IMG/VR virus record: IMGVR_UViG_3300042869_001887
Coordinates: 16,589-80,588 of that record
Source of the DNA: a virus
Length of the DNA: 64,000 nucleotides
Reading direction: 5' to 3' (one strand)
The translations under genes were made by a program, and so were the position numbers. Shown one piece after another: positions 22,759-31,513 of this stretch. The notes beneath the pieces were generated by a model. The model had not been told where the DNA came from and ran no database searches. It saw only the letters and a program-made list of their open reading frames with translations. Each line of letters starts with the position of its first letter. Position 1 is the stretch's first letter.

Positions 22759-23018
22759 GCGGTTCCCAATTTATTTGCAACCCCCCTGGCAGGTCCTCCA
22801 TGAATTTGAGCCCAAAACTGACCTTTCTTAGGTAAACTATTTGCAACCCCCCTTTTTGGACCACCAACAGTGTCTGCCCATTTGGAAGGATTATTACCTT
22901 TTCCACCACCAGCACCTCCCGCTCCACCACCAGCTTCTTGTTCACCCATCTCTCGTTTTGAGGAATTTACTGTGTGTTTTTCGAAAAATTTTATCAGGTT
23001 TTCTACGTCTAAATTCAT
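22755..23018 (-). CDS. Small repeat protein heading the operon
   Basis: 87 residues. A helical N-terminus (MNLDVENLIKFFEKHTV) to MGE|Q, a Gly/Ala-rich hinge, and then two copies of the motif A-x-(V/H)GGPxRGVANxL (around residues 48-61 and 70-84) separated by PKKGQFW. The repeat looks like a short binding motif. First gene of the 16.3-23.0 kb operon. A GTATTTAT box lies 4 nt before the ATG. Confidence 0.7.
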   Translation of the reverse strand: MNLDVENLIKFFEKHTVNSSKREMGEQEAGGGAGGAGGGKGNNPSKWADTVGGPKRGVANSLPKKGQFWAQIHGGPARGVANKLGTA

Positions 23019-23022
23019 TAAA

Positions 23023-23030
23023 ATAAATAC
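23023..23030 (-). promoter_or_regulatory. GTATTTAT box heading the virion-internal operon
   Basis: Minus strand GTATTTAT, 4 nt before the ATG at 23018. It is the only promoter-like element upstream of the five tightly overlapping minus-strand genes and lies back to back with a plus-strand box. Confidence 0.5.
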
Positions 23031-23031
23031 T

Positions 23032-23064
23032 TTGATTTCATCAAATTTGATTTCTATATTTATA
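23032..23064 (+). promoter_or_regulatory. Promoter TTG-N20-TATATTTATA
   Basis: TTG at 23032-23034, 20-nt spacer, TATATTTAT at 23055-23063, 3 nt before the ATG at 23067. It is one of three cases where the phage box also has a properly spaced -33 TTG. Confidence 0.6.
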
Positions 23065-23066
23065 GG

Positions 23067-23615
23067 ATGATTTTGAGAATACTAATACTATTTTTTTTAG
23101 TAAGTTTCACTTCCTGTGAGAAGTATGTAACAAATATTAGTACACTTACTCTAAGTGGTAAATACGTTGTGTCAAAACTTACCGTAATTCAAACCTCCCA
23201 ACCAAACACCAAAGACACCACCTATCTTTCCGGCCAACTTTTCCACAATACAAGTTTACCAGACCCATTTGATTCAATTATAATAGATAATTTTTATTTA
23301 CATTTTGATTACGCAAGTATTAAAATGGTATGGCATAATAGAATACAAAATGGACAAAGAGACAGATGGGAATATGGGGAACAACCCGAAGAAATTTTTT
23401 ATTCAAGGGTGCCTTGGAGTTACGATGCCTACACACTTGGAAAAATCCAATTTGATTATAAACCAAAAGATAGAGGTACTTACCACAGAATTTTATTCCA
23501 AGTGGATAGTGATTTGTTTGAAACCTTACAGTTATCAGGTTTAGATTTTGCCCCAAATGGGAAAGATGGTCCGCATTATAGACTTATAATTTCTTTAAAC
23601 AGAGTAGGACCTTAG
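23067..23615 (+). CDS. Lipoprotein of unknown function
   Basis: 182 residues with a lipoprotein signal MILRILILFFLVSFTSC (lipobox FTSC) and a beta-rich mature part (LTLSGKYVVSKLTVIQ..., FDSIIIDNFYLHFDYASIKMVWHN...). Lipid-anchored beta-sandwich proteins of about this size are common in Bacteroidota envelopes. It may be of host origin or alter the host surface during infection. It converges on the next gene with a 4-nt overlap. Confidence 0.75.
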   Translation: MILRILILFFLVSFTSCEKYVTNISTLTLSGKYVVSKLTVIQTSQPNTKDTTYLSGQLFHNTSLPDPFDSIIIDNFYLHFDYASIKMVWHNRIQNGQRDRWEYGEQPEEIFYSRVPWSYDAYTLGKIQFDYKPKDRGTYHRILFQVDSDLFETLQLSGLDFAPNGKDGPHYRLIISLNRVGP

Positions 23616-23914
23616 TAGAAATCTGCCTTAGGTAAATCTTGTGGATTTATTGTATAGTATTCGTTCAAAAATATAACAAGTTGGTCCTCATCTAGTTCAA
23701 TTTTTTCGGATTCTCCTTCTTCCAAGTCTTCAAATTCATCATCGAAAAAATCAAAAGACTCAGTAACTAAATCAAATCCATAATCTTGCACGAAAGTGTA
23801 GTCAATATTATCGGTTCTTAGAACATCCTCATTATCCTCAATTGTTCTGAAAGATACTTCTAAAATATTTGCATCTGTATTCAAAAAATATGATACTATC
23901 TCTTTGATTTCCAT
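23612..23914 (-). CDS. Small very acidic protein
   Basis: 100 residues with a strongly acidic centre (FFDDEFEDLEEGESEKIELDED). DNA-mimic inhibitors of host defence often have such charge, but nothing specific is visible. No family recognised. Confidence 0.65.
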   Translation of the reverse strand: MEIKEIVSYFLNTDANILEVSFRTIEDNEDVLRTDNIDYTFVQDYGFDLVTESFDFFDDEFEDLEEGESEKIELDEDQLVIFLNEYYTINPQDLPKADFY

Positions 23915-24032
23915 ATACCAACTAATTTATATACAAATATTTAAAAAGATAGTAAAAATCATATCCCACAAAAAAAATAATATTTTTTTTTCTCGAGTTT
24001 CTACCTATATTTTATTTAACAAATTTTATCAA

Positions 24033-24614
24033 ATGAGATTTAATTCACTAACAATAGATAACTTCTATGAAAATCCTCAAGAAGTTCGTGACTTCGCACT
24101 AAAACAAGAATTCAAGGTTAGAGGAAATTATCCCGGTCAAAGAACAATTTCTTTTCTGAATGAACCTTTAAAAAATAAGTTCAGAGAGATTCTTTCTCCT
24201 TTTGCAGGTGATATTGTATGGTGGGGAGGTGAATATACCGGTTCATTCCAATATACAGTTGCTGCTGACCGTTCATGGATTCATGCTGATTCAACAACAG
24301 ATTGGGCAGCACTTATATATTTGACACCTGACGCTCCTCTTAGTTCAGGAACAGGTATTTTCAGACACAAAGCCACAGGTTGGCAACATTTCGACTATAA
24401 AAGAGAGAATGAACCTGGTTATAAAGAGACCGCTCCTCCGGGCTCAGATTGTCAAGATTATACAAAATGGGAAATGGTTGACAGAATAGGTAATGTTTTC
24501 AATAGATGTGTAATGTACAGAGCCGACAATTACCACGTCTCTTTGGATTATTTCGGTAAAGACATGTATGATGGTAGATTATTCCAAGTGTTTTTCTTTA
24601 ACACCGAACGTTAG
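24033..24614 (+). CDS. DUF6445-like, putative Fe(II)/2-oxoglutarate oxygenase-fold protein
   Basis: 193 residues from the ATG at 24033. The N-terminus MRFNSLTIDNFYENPQEVRD, then YPGQRT, SWIHAD (His84, Asp86), WAALIYLTPDAPLSSGTGIFRH and a later NYHVSLDYFG give the HxD...H metal triad of a double-stranded beta-helix oxygenase. It matches a family seen often in marine phages (DUF6445 as I recall). The substrate is unknown. A second oxygenase of a different subtype lies at 25062-25655. Confidence 0.8.
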   Translation: MRFNSLTIDNFYENPQEVRDFALKQEFKVRGNYPGQRTISFLNEPLKNKFREILSPFAGDIVWWGGEYTGSFQYTVAADRSWIHADSTTDWAALIYLTPDAPLSSGTGIFRHKATGWQHFDYKRENEPGYKETAPPGSDCQDYTKWEMVDRIGNVFNRCVMYRADNYHVSLDYFGKDMYDGRLFQVFFFNTER

Positions 24615-25060
24615 TCTAATTTCAACTCCAAGTCCAAGACATACTTCAAATCTAAATCTGCAATAACTTGAATGAAACCCTCAGGGCAATAACAATAGTT
24701 TAAAGTACAACTCACTCGATTGTAATGGTTAAACGAAGAAAAAATGGGTGAATAAAATTGTCTACGATAAACATACTCAACGGGGTCAAAAATAGGTCGA
24801 TAAAGTTTGTCCCCGTGTATATTTGTATCCATTAAAAAATCAATACTCTCTTCAGTGTACGATTCAAAGTAGGGTAAATCTAACTTATCGACGAATGGAA
24901 TCATAGGGTTTGGATGTCCTGAATGATTTGTTTCGTCAAAATAAGAATAATACGCTAGTCTTGTTTTGTTCTGTTTTTTTTGGACAAAATGCCACAAATA
25001 ATGTTTGTGCTCTTTAGCTATTGTGGAAAAATCCTTTACGGTTACTTTTTCTCTTATCAT
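24611..25060 (-). CDS. Protein of unknown function beside the oxygenase
   Basis: 149 residues from the ATG at 25060, which lies one base after the stop of the upstream oxygenase gene. A longer in-frame start would overlap that gene. Tyr/His-rich, no membrane helix, no recognised domain. It converges with the DUF6445-like gene (4-nt overlap). Probably co-transcribed with the prolyl-hydroxylase-like gene and may be its substrate or partner. Confidence 0.65.
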   Translation of the reverse strand: MIREKVTVKDFSTIAKEHKHYLWHFVQKKQNKTRLAYYSYFDETNHSGHPNPMIPFVDKLDLPYFESYTEESIDFLMDTNIHGDKLYRPIFDPVEYVYRRQFYSPIFSSFNHYNRVSCTLNYCYCPEGFIQVIADLDLKYVLDLELKLD

Positions 25061-25061
25061 T

Positions 25062-25655
25062 CTATCTGAAATTTGCACCACACAACCATGTAACCAAGGA
25101 ACGTCTGGTACCAGAGGTTAAAGGTTTTACCCTGTGTAAAAGAAATGAAGGAAAGAAACAAATCAAACCTAATTTTTTCGGTACTGTCAATAAATTTCCG
25201 CCCGGGTTCATTTCCAATTCACCACCTTCATATTCGCTTGGGTCTGATAGTTGAAGCACCACAGAAAGTTTTCTGTTAGAAATACCTGGGCCTAAGTCTG
25301 CATGCCAATCATAATGTCCACCATCACCATAATAAATTGTATACTGTAAACTATCATGATAACCCCAAATATCGAAATTCCACATTTCTCTGTTTGCAAT
25401 TTTAGCTAAATCAGAGATTTTTTTATAAATCCAACTTGTTTCTGAATTATCTCCGAGCCAAGATATATCGCTAATTCTATATTCGTTTACTATATTCTTA
25501 TCGTCAGATACGGTTGTACCTTTTTCTTTGGGAGCGTTATCTCCAATTTTTCTTATTTCAATTATTTCTTCAGGAGTAAATCCGTCTGTGAAATAATAGT
25601 AATTCAAATGATTGGTATTATTTCTTTGGTCGGCTAAAAAATAGTTTGATGACAT
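25062..25655 (-). CDS. Prolyl-4-hydroxylase-type 2OG-Fe(II) oxygenase
   Basis: 197 residues from the ATG at 25655. The domain is canonical: DGGHYDWHADLG gives metal ligands His118 and Asp120, LLHRVKPLTSGTRRSLVTWL gives His174 and the 2-oxoglutarate-binding Arg at about 184. The SVVLQLSDPSEYEGGEL strand matches PKHD/P4H hydroxylases. Such genes are frequent in large marine phages and may hydroxylate proteins. Start chosen at the ATG before SSNYFLADQ rather than one 51 nt upstream. Confidence 0.88.
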   Translation of the reverse strand: MSSNYFLADQRNNTNHLNYYYFTDGFTPEEIIEIRKIGDNAPKEKGTTVSDDKNIVNEYRISDISWLGDNSETSWIYKKISDLAKIANREMWNFDIWGYHDSLQYTIYYGDGGHYDWHADLGPGISNRKLSVVLQLSDPSEYEGGELEMNPGGNLLTVPKKLGLICFFPSFLLHRVKPLTSGTRRSLVTWLCGANFR

Positions 25656-25723
25656 TTTTATAAATTTTTGTATATTAAAAATAGATACTTTTATCAATAA
25701 ACTCAATCTAATATTTTTTTATA

Positions 25724-26878
25724 TTGAAAAAAAAATCAATTATTGACTGTTGTTTCATATACGATGAAATTGACATGCTTAGATTCAGATTTTCGGAGTT
25801 ATACGATTTTGTAGACTATTTCATAGTAGTTGAATCTAACCGTGATTTTGAAGGAGAAAAAAAAGATTTCAACTATCAGACGAAACAAATTTTTTTTCAA
25901 AATTGGTCAGACAAAATTATTTATTTGAAGTGTGACATTGAATCTCATCACAAAAATACTGATATTGAATTTCAAATTCCGAAAATTCAATCAGTAATTT
26001 CCAATCAATTGAAAAGTATGAATTTAGACTATGAGGATTATATCCTTTTCTCTGAAGTGGATGAATTACCTCCTAAGTTTAATTTGAACGATTTTGATAA
26101 AATTTTAACTTTTGAACCAATTGCATTTTTACAGAAAAACTTCATTTGTTCTACTGAGTATGTAAACAATGAAAACCATTTGGGAACATTTTGTTTCACC
26201 TTTTCACAATTACTTAGAGACGATAAGATTATAGAAAATCTTTATTTCAACAAAAACGTAGTTTACTCTATACATTATAGAATAATTGAAGGGGGATTTC
26301 ATTTTTCAAAATTCGGTGACGAAAAATCAATTATTAAAAAAACTAAGTTGATTGAAAAAAAGGAAATAACCTTGGAGGATATAAATAATTTCAGAAAAAC
26401 TTTGAGGTATTGGGATGATACTCATCCCTTTTTTAAAAACTACGAGGGCACATTACCTAAGAACATAATGATGATTCAAAATAATTTTTTTGAACCAATT
26501 GAATCAAAAAAAAATTTAGTCATATTAAATTACAATCAGAATTTTTTAGATGTGTCGAATTTTTCGGAATATGACTTGGTTCTGAACTTTAATTTTACCA
26601 AATCTTATGATTACCCTCATAAAGTTATTTTACCAAATAACCTAACTAATTTTAACATTTATATACCTGAAAAGAAATTTTACGAGTCATTGAAATTTGA
26701 ATTAGAATTCGGACTGAATGAAATAAAAAATATTCTAACGAAATTAAATTGCCTAAATCAAGATATTTTCGAATTTTGTATTTTTGATGAAATTCTTCAC
26801 AAAGATACATCAACCAAACTCACTTGGTTTGATATAAAAAATAATCGAATTTATGACTTATTAAAAAACCCCTCATAA
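25724..26878 (+). CDS. GT17-like glycosyltransferase
   Basis: 384 residues, TTG start; no ATG lies nearby. The N-terminal 110 residues (IIDCCFIYDEIDMLRFRFSELYDFVDYFIVVESN... YILFSEVDELP) match the GT17 pattern of beta-1,4-mannosyl-glycoprotein N-acetylglucosaminyltransferase-like proteins, with a DELP acidic motif at the donor site. The C-terminal half is divergent. It would use a nucleotide sugar. With the two oxygenases and the other transferase-like genes it adds to a glycan-modification theme. A terminator overlaps its stop. Confidence 0.75.
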   Translation: MKKKSIIDCCFIYDEIDMLRFRFSELYDFVDYFIVVESNRDFEGEKKDFNYQTKQIFFQNWSDKIIYLKCDIESHHKNTDIEFQIPKIQSVISNQLKSMNLDYEDYILFSEVDELPPKFNLNDFDKILTFEPIAFLQKNFICSTEYVNNENHLGTFCFTFSQLLRDDKIIENLYFNKNVVYSIHYRIIEGGFHFSKFGDEKSIIKKTKLIEKKEITLEDINNFRKTLRYWDDTHPFFKNYEGTLPKNIMMIQNNFFEPIESKKNLVILNYNQNFLDVSNFSEYDLVLNFNFTKSYDYPHKVILPNNLTNFNIYIPEKKFYESLKFELEFGLNEIKNILTKLNCLNQDIFEFCIFDEILHKDTSTKLTWFDIKNNRIYDLLKNPS

Positions 26879-26887
26879 GAGGGGTTT
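26866..26887. terminator. Bidirectional terminator
   Basis: AAACCCCTC-ATAA-GAGGGGTTT between convergent genes, inside the last codons of the GT17-like gene and 6 nt before the stop of the zinc-ribbon gene. Confidence 0.8.
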
Positions 26888-26892
26888 ATTTA

Positions 26893-28620
26893 TCAATTAA
26901 ATTTTTTCATTCGTTCCATCATCTCGTTGATTTTGTTCTTCTGAACCACAATGTTTTCAACGATATCTTCACTCAGATTTGAAAATTCATCCTCACCTGT
27001 CATAGATGTTATATCTTCCCAAGAGGCTTCTCTGTCTATTTTATCAGGGTCTAACTCATTTGGTTCTAAATCCCAATAAGCATCTTCATTCTCTCCTTCA
27101 TACCCACCGAGCTGTTCACCACCCCAACTATGAGTTTGATATGGACCCGCTTTACCTGGACCTGTGCTAACAAACGCATATGGTTTTTTTGCTGAAGTTT
27201 GTGATGCTTGAGCCCCTGAAATATCAACTTCTTCAAGTTCTTCATCCCAAGCAGAGGACATATCCTCATACACAGGGTAAACATCCCCACCATTTTCGTT
27301 ACCTCCACCTGATACAAATTTATATGGTTTTTTTACGTCTTTCTCATCTAAATCCATATCATCAGCCGGAATTGTGAATGTATCATCAACGGGTCCTTCT
27401 GAATCGAAATTGAAAGCTGGGTCCACGTTACTCAAATCCATATCGGGAGCATTTCCACCTCCCGTGAAACCACCTTCTTTAAGTCCAATTGCAGCCGATT
27501 TTATACTAGATATTGGTTTTTGTCTCAAAGTCCCTCCGTCACCAACAGGTCCGCCTGATTTAAAATTATAAGGTTCTTCTATTTCATCGTAGTGTTTTCC
27601 CATAGGAGCATTAGAGGTTGCATTTTCCTTACTCATGATTTTTTTCATGTGATGGTCTTTCTCAAATGAATTGTCGTAGTTATCACCACCTTCCACATAA
27701 TCAAACTCCCCTTTTAAGTCTAAATCTTTTACACTATAGATGTCACTGAGTTTACCCTTACCTTCACCAATATTTTTCTTCTTCAAATAATAATCCAATT
27801 CATCAGCCCTTCTCTTGAATGCATTTAGGACCCTCATTTTATAAATTTCGTGCATTTCGGGGTTCATGTCCTCCAAGGTTCTAAACATTCTCATCGCAGA
27901 ATCCAAATGTTGTTCATTTCTTGCGTCTTGTATTAGCCTGATTATTTTTTCAATTGCTTCAGGTTCGTAAGGTCTCCTATCTTTAACCTCTCTTTTTTTG
28001 AAAACCTTTTTAATGTCTGGTATATCAAAAATTCCTTCATTAGTTTCTTCTTTTTCTTTTTTTCTACCGTCTATTTCATCTTCCAAATCCATTAAAAAGT
28101 CTCCGAATTTTTTCAAAGCCCTTTCCAACTTTGTATCTTCATCACTCTCCATCCATTTTTCAAATCTAGATTTTTTTCTTTCCTTTGTATCAGTTTCCTC
28201 TTCCATTTCACCTTCCAATTTATGTCCACATTCAGGACATTCACCCCCTTCTAAAAATCCTCCACAATTGTCACAAATCCCTTTAACAACTATTTGATTT
28301 TCATCGATTTCTTCCATTCTGTAACCACACTCTGAACATTCTCCTTCTCTCATTTCTGAACCACATTCGGAACACATAGTCTTTTCTTCAGTCATATGTT
28401 GGTCAAACTGCTCATAAATCTTATTAGTGTATCCAACAAGTTTACCATCATTTGTCAAAGTAGCACCCAACTTATCTTTTGCAAAATCTTGAACATAAAG
28501 TGGTTGTTCATTCGATACTTTGGGTTGCATCGTTTGATAACCATTATAGAGCTCTTTATGTTTTGATAAAATATTTTCTTTTTCTTCGTTAGAAACTTGT
28601 TGTAAAAACCAAGGATTCAT
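26893..28620 (-). CDS. Zinc-ribbon protein with four Y-x-F-x-S-x-G repeats
   Basis: 575 residues, strongly acidic. The N-terminus MNPWFLQQVSNEEKENILSKHK shares the V-S-x-E-E-K-x-x-I-L module with the proteins ending at 53833 and 58610. Two zinc ribbons follow (Cys83/86/95/98 and Cys116/119/128/131). Then comes a charged helical region (150-290) and a disordered acidic tail. The tail repeats the motif [PY]-x-F-x-S-x-G-[GP] four times (about 351-358, 403-410, 433-440, 481-488). The repeats look like docking peptides. Probably a virion or scaffold component; function unknown. GATATTTAT box 12 nt upstream. Confidence 0.8.
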   Translation of the reverse strand: MNPWFLQQVSNEEKENILSKHKELYNGYQTMQPKVSNEQPLYVQDFAKDKLGATLTNDGKLVGYTNKIYEQFDQHMTEEKTMCSECGSEMREGECSECGYRMEEIDENQIVVKGICDNCGGFLEGGECPECGHKLEGEMEEETDTKERKKSRFEKWMESDEDTKLERALKKFGDFLMDLEDEIDGRKKEKEETNEGIFDIPDIKKVFKKREVKDRRPYEPEAIEKIIRLIQDARNEQHLDSAMRMFRTLEDMNPEMHEIYKMRVLNAFKRRADELDYYLKKKNIGEGKGKLSDIYSVKDLDLKGEFDYVEGGDNYDNSFEKDHHMKKIMSKENATSNAPMGKHYDEIEEPYNFKSGGPVGDGGTLRQKPISSIKSAAIGLKEGGFTGGGNAPDMDLSNVDPAFNFDSEGPVDDTFTIPADDMDLDEKDVKKPYKFVSGGGNENGGDVYPVYEDMSSAWDEELEEVDISGAQASQTSAKKPYAFVSTGPGKAGPYQTHSWGGEQLGGYEGENEDAYWDLEPNELDPDKIDREASWEDITSMTGEDEFSNLSEDIVENIVVQKNKINEMMERMKKFN

Positions 28621-28795
28621 AATTTTTTCTTTATAAATATCTTTGAAAATATCTTTTTTTATATTTGACTAGAAATAAAAATTGTTGTAATTTTGTTTTT
28701 GGAAACAAGTGTGATTCAAATTTCTGTTAGTAACTTGGTAATTTGCTTGTAGCCTTATTTAAATCCGCTTGTTTCCATTTTTAAAACATAATCAA

Positions 28796-29005
28796 ATGCT
28801 TACATTATTATTTAACACAACAACCAAAACCGTACAGGTTACCGAAAACACAAAAATCATTTTTTCCTGTTCTAATGTTCCAACTGTCAAAGTGAAAGAA
28901 GAGGGGTTCTACGAGGTAATGAAAGAAACCACAAATGAAGAATCAAGTAGACTACCTGTTGCAAGATTTCCTATCCAAAATACAATCATGTTGATTGAAA
29001 AATGA
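28796..29005 (+). CDS. Small protein of unknown function
   Basis: 69 residues from the ATG at 28796, chosen over one 27 nt upstream because the preceding stretch reads as leader. Beta-rich (MLTLLFNTTTKTVQVTENTKIIFS). No family recognised. A TAATTTTG (TAnnTTTG) box lies about 100 nt upstream in the 175-nt gap after the zinc-ribbon gene. Start of the run leading to thyA. Confidence 0.6.
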   Translation: MLTLLFNTTTKTVQVTENTKIIFSCSNVPTVKVKEEGFYEVMKETTNEESSRLPVARFPIQNTIMLIEK

Positions 29006-29018
29006 ATTTGTTTTTTTT

Positions 29019-29210
29019 ATGAAAAATGATGAACTAATTGAAAGCTTACTCAAAGAAGCCGAAAAACTAAAGGTTAAAGACCACGTTCTACATTCCGTTG
29101 AAAATCTCATGAGATTAAATCCTCAGATGGATAAATTGAATGCTGTTCAACTCGCTTTAAATAACGCAAAACTACATTCAGGATTTTTTACTAAGAGAAA
29201 CTATGAATAA
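29019..29210 (+). CDS. Small helical protein upstream of thyA
   Basis: 63 residues, all-helical (MKNDELIESLLKEAEKLKVKD... LNAVQLALNNAKLHSG). No family recognised. It overlaps thyA by 8 nt, so the two are translationally coupled. Confidence 0.65.
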   Translation: MKNDELIESLLKEAEKLKVKDHVLHSVENLMRLNPQMDKLNAVQLALNNAKLHSGFFTKRNYE

Positions 29211-30267
29211 TTTAGATGCAAGATATCAAGCACTACTTGAAGACATTCTTCATTGGGGTGTGGAAAAAAAAGATAGAACAGGAACAGGCACGTTATCAGT
29301 TTTTGGACGACAAATCCGTCACAATATGAGTGAAGGATTTCCTTTACTGACGACGAAAAAGATGGCTTGGAAAACTATGGTCACTGAACTATTGTGGTTT
29401 TTAAGAGGTGATACTAATATAAAATTCTTAGTTGATAATGGATGTCATATTTGGGATGGTGATGCTTACAAAAATTATCAAAAAGTATTCATGGGTCATG
29501 AGGATATTCCATCAAAAGAATGGTTCATTGATGAAATCAAAAAAAATTCTGATTTTGCCAAAAAGTTTGGTGAGTTAGGTCCAATTTATGGTAAACAATG
29601 GAGATGTTGGCAAGGTTGGATGGATTTGAATGATGGAGATAGAAGAGGTTCAATTTGGTATGACCAAATCTCGAGATTGATTTACCAACTTAGGAATGAA
29701 CCTGATAGCCGAAGACTCATGGTAAATGCATGGAATGTTGCTGAACTTGATGAAATGGTTTTACCCCCTTGTCACTATGGGTTTCAAGTTTATACAAGAG
29801 AACTTTCTTACTCTGAAAGGTATAGACTTTGGTTCAATAAAAACTACGAAACCGGTATGGAGTATGATGAAAACGTAGTTCCTGATTTCGAGAATGATTA
29901 TTACGACAAAACTCCAAAAAGAGCAATTTCTCTTATGTGGAACCAACGTTCTGTGGATACATTTCTTGGGTTGCCCTTCAATATCGCATCATATGGACTT
30001 TTACTTATGTTGCTCGGCAAATTAACAAACATGATACCTGACCAACTTATTGGTAATTTGGGTGACACACATTTATACCTTGACCACATCGAACAAGCCA
30101 AAGAACAAATTGAACGTGAACCGTTCAATTTACCTACCTTAGATTTAGATTTTGATTTCAAATTCAAAGATGGATATTTGGTAGATTGGGATGAAATTAA
30201 ATTTGAGGATTTGAAATTGAAAAATTATAAATTTCATCCATCAATCAAGGCACCTTTATCTAACTAA
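29203..30267 (+). CDS. thyA: Thymidylate synthase
   Basis: 354 residues. All ThyA landmarks are present: KKDRTGTGTLSVFG, FPLLTTKK, WFLRGDTN, the catalytic Cys190 in LPPCHY, NQRSVDTFLGLPFNIASYG and GDTHLYLDHIEQ. It makes dTMP from dUMP using methylene-tetrahydrofolate. It is longer than the usual 264 residues: there are insertions near 95-125 and 198-243, the second directly after the catalytic site. The presence of Asn in LPFNIA argues for dUMP rather than a dCMP hydroxymethylase substrate. Supports phage DNA synthesis in an AT-rich genome. Confidence 0.95.
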   Translation: MNNLDARYQALLEDILHWGVEKKDRTGTGTLSVFGRQIRHNMSEGFPLLTTKKMAWKTMVTELLWFLRGDTNIKFLVDNGCHIWDGDAYKNYQKVFMGHEDIPSKEWFIDEIKKNSDFAKKFGELGPIYGKQWRCWQGWMDLNDGDRRGSIWYDQISRLIYQLRNEPDSRRLMVNAWNVAELDEMVLPPCHYGFQVYTRELSYSERYRLWFNKNYETGMEYDENVVPDFENDYYDKTPKRAISLMWNQRSVDTFLGLPFNIASYGLLLMLLGKLTNMIPDQLIGNLGDTHLYLDHIEQAKEQIEREPFNLPTLDLDFDFKFKDGYLVDWDEIKFEDLKLKNYKFHPSIKAPLSN

Positions 30268-30859
30268 AGGAAATATATATATCTAAAAATTTCTTACTGA
30301 TTTCTCTGGCCTTTGAATTTACCAAATCCATATTATCAACATCCATATTTTTGGCCGCCATATATTCTATCAAGTTTGAAATAAAAAGATTTCTAGCCTT
30401 TTCGGCATCGTTCAAGAATTCTTGAAAATCCTCATCATCTTCTTTACCTTCTCCGTAATACCGGTCAATATGGTCCTTACCTGCATAAATCAAAGGTGCT
30501 GCACCGAACATATTTACAATTCCTGTGTCCCTCAACTTGTATAGGAAATCTCTAAAAAATCTCCAATCAAAATGTTTGAAAATTTCTTTATTTCTTTTAA
30601 AAGACTCCAAAGCCGAATCCCTGGACTCATTGATTTTGTCGTCTACAATTTTTTTCCATGCGTCGGTGACAGTAAGTAAGGAAAGTGAAGAGCCATTATC
30701 CCATTTTACTGAAATTATTTCCGAATCCTTTTCGAAAGGGTCTTTTGTTATTGCCGTAACTTTCCCCAAAGTACCAGGAGTTACAGAAGTTTCACCTTCC
30801 ATGTATAAACACATTATTCTATCTCCAACAGACAAAGGAGCATTTGTTATACTTTTCAT
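30260..30859 (-). CDS. Protein of unknown function with an SH3-like N-terminus
   Basis: 199 residues from the ATG at 30859. The first 60 (LSVGDRIMCLYMEGETSVTPGTLGKVTAI... IISVKWDNGSSLSLL) look like a small beta-barrel of the KOW/SH3 kind seen in phage proteins that begin 'G-x-V-x-W-D-x-G-S'. The rest is helical and acidic. No family assigned. Converges on thyA with an 8-nt overlap. Confidence 0.7.
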   Translation of the reverse strand: MKSITNAPLSVGDRIMCLYMEGETSVTPGTLGKVTAITKDPFEKDSEIISVKWDNGSSLSLLTVTDAWKKIVDDKINESRDSALESFKRNKEIFKHFDWRFFRDFLYKLRDTGIVNMFGAAPLIYAGKDHIDRYYGEGKEDDEDFQEFLNDAEKARNLFISNLIEYMAAKNMDVDNMDLVNSKAREISKKFLDIYISFS

Positions 30860-30892
30860 ACTATAATAAATACTACGAGTATATTTATTGTT

Positions 30893-31513
30893 ATGGATTT
30901 TGTAATTACTGAAAATCAATTTAGAAGATTAGTGTTGGAAACCAACAGTGAGAAATTTTCCGAATACATGAAGGAAATGTATTCCTTTGCAAAAAATATT
31001 GTACACCGTGTAAAGAAAAAATATTCCATCAACACAAAATTATTACTTACATGGGGCGCGGCATTAGGTGGAATGGTCCTACCATTGGACCAACTGATAA
31101 AAACAGGAAATTTTCAATTAGATGAAAATCAAGCCGCTTTGATATTGATTGGTTGTGCGGCGGCAATCTTCTACGATAACAAAAAGTATTTCAAAAGAAT
31201 TCATGAAGAAATCAAAAATCAAAATTTGGAAGAACCTTTTGAGAAAGTTCTATCAGTAGGATTGCAGTTAAAAAAATCTTTCATGAATTTTATTCAGTCG
31301 TTGAGAATCAGCTTGAGTTCGATTTCAGAAATAGTATCCTACGGATTTCTAGTCCCAATAGTTATGGATATTGTTGATTTTTTGAAAACAGGAGATTTGG
31401 AAAAAAATTTGGATTTGATTGTTTCAAGAATTATAGGTTCAGGATTAGTTCTCGCCGTTTCCGAAATTTTGAGAGAATTATTATTACAAATAAAAAACAG
31501 AATTTCTAAATAA
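30893..31513 (+). CDS. Leader-bearing membrane protein
   Basis: 206 residues. Leader MDFVITENQFRRLVLE|T, nearly the same module as in the proteins starting at 61821 (TESQFEFLFE) and 56003 (TESQLVKLLE). Hydrophobic helices lie near 52-68, 82-100, 140-165 and 180-197. A capsid-packaged membrane protein would fit an envelope-penetration role; inferred. The start is fixed by a TATATTTAT box 4 nt upstream. Confidence 0.75.
   Translation: MDFVITENQFRRLVLETNSEKFSEYMKEMYSFAKNIVHRVKKKYSINTKLLLTWGAALGGMVLPLDQLIKTGNFQLDENQAALILIGCAAAIFYDNKKYFKRIHEEIKNQNLEEPFEKVLSVGLQLKKSFMNFIQSLRISLSSISEIVSYGFLVPIVMDIVDFLKTGDLEKNLDLIVSRIIGSGLVLAVSEILRELLLQIKNRISK

Noticed and set aside
27374-27571. Plus-strand frames opposite the zinc-ribbon repeat protein
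   Set aside because: Antisense to the acidic Ser/Gly/Pro tail; codon pattern follows the minus-strand gene.
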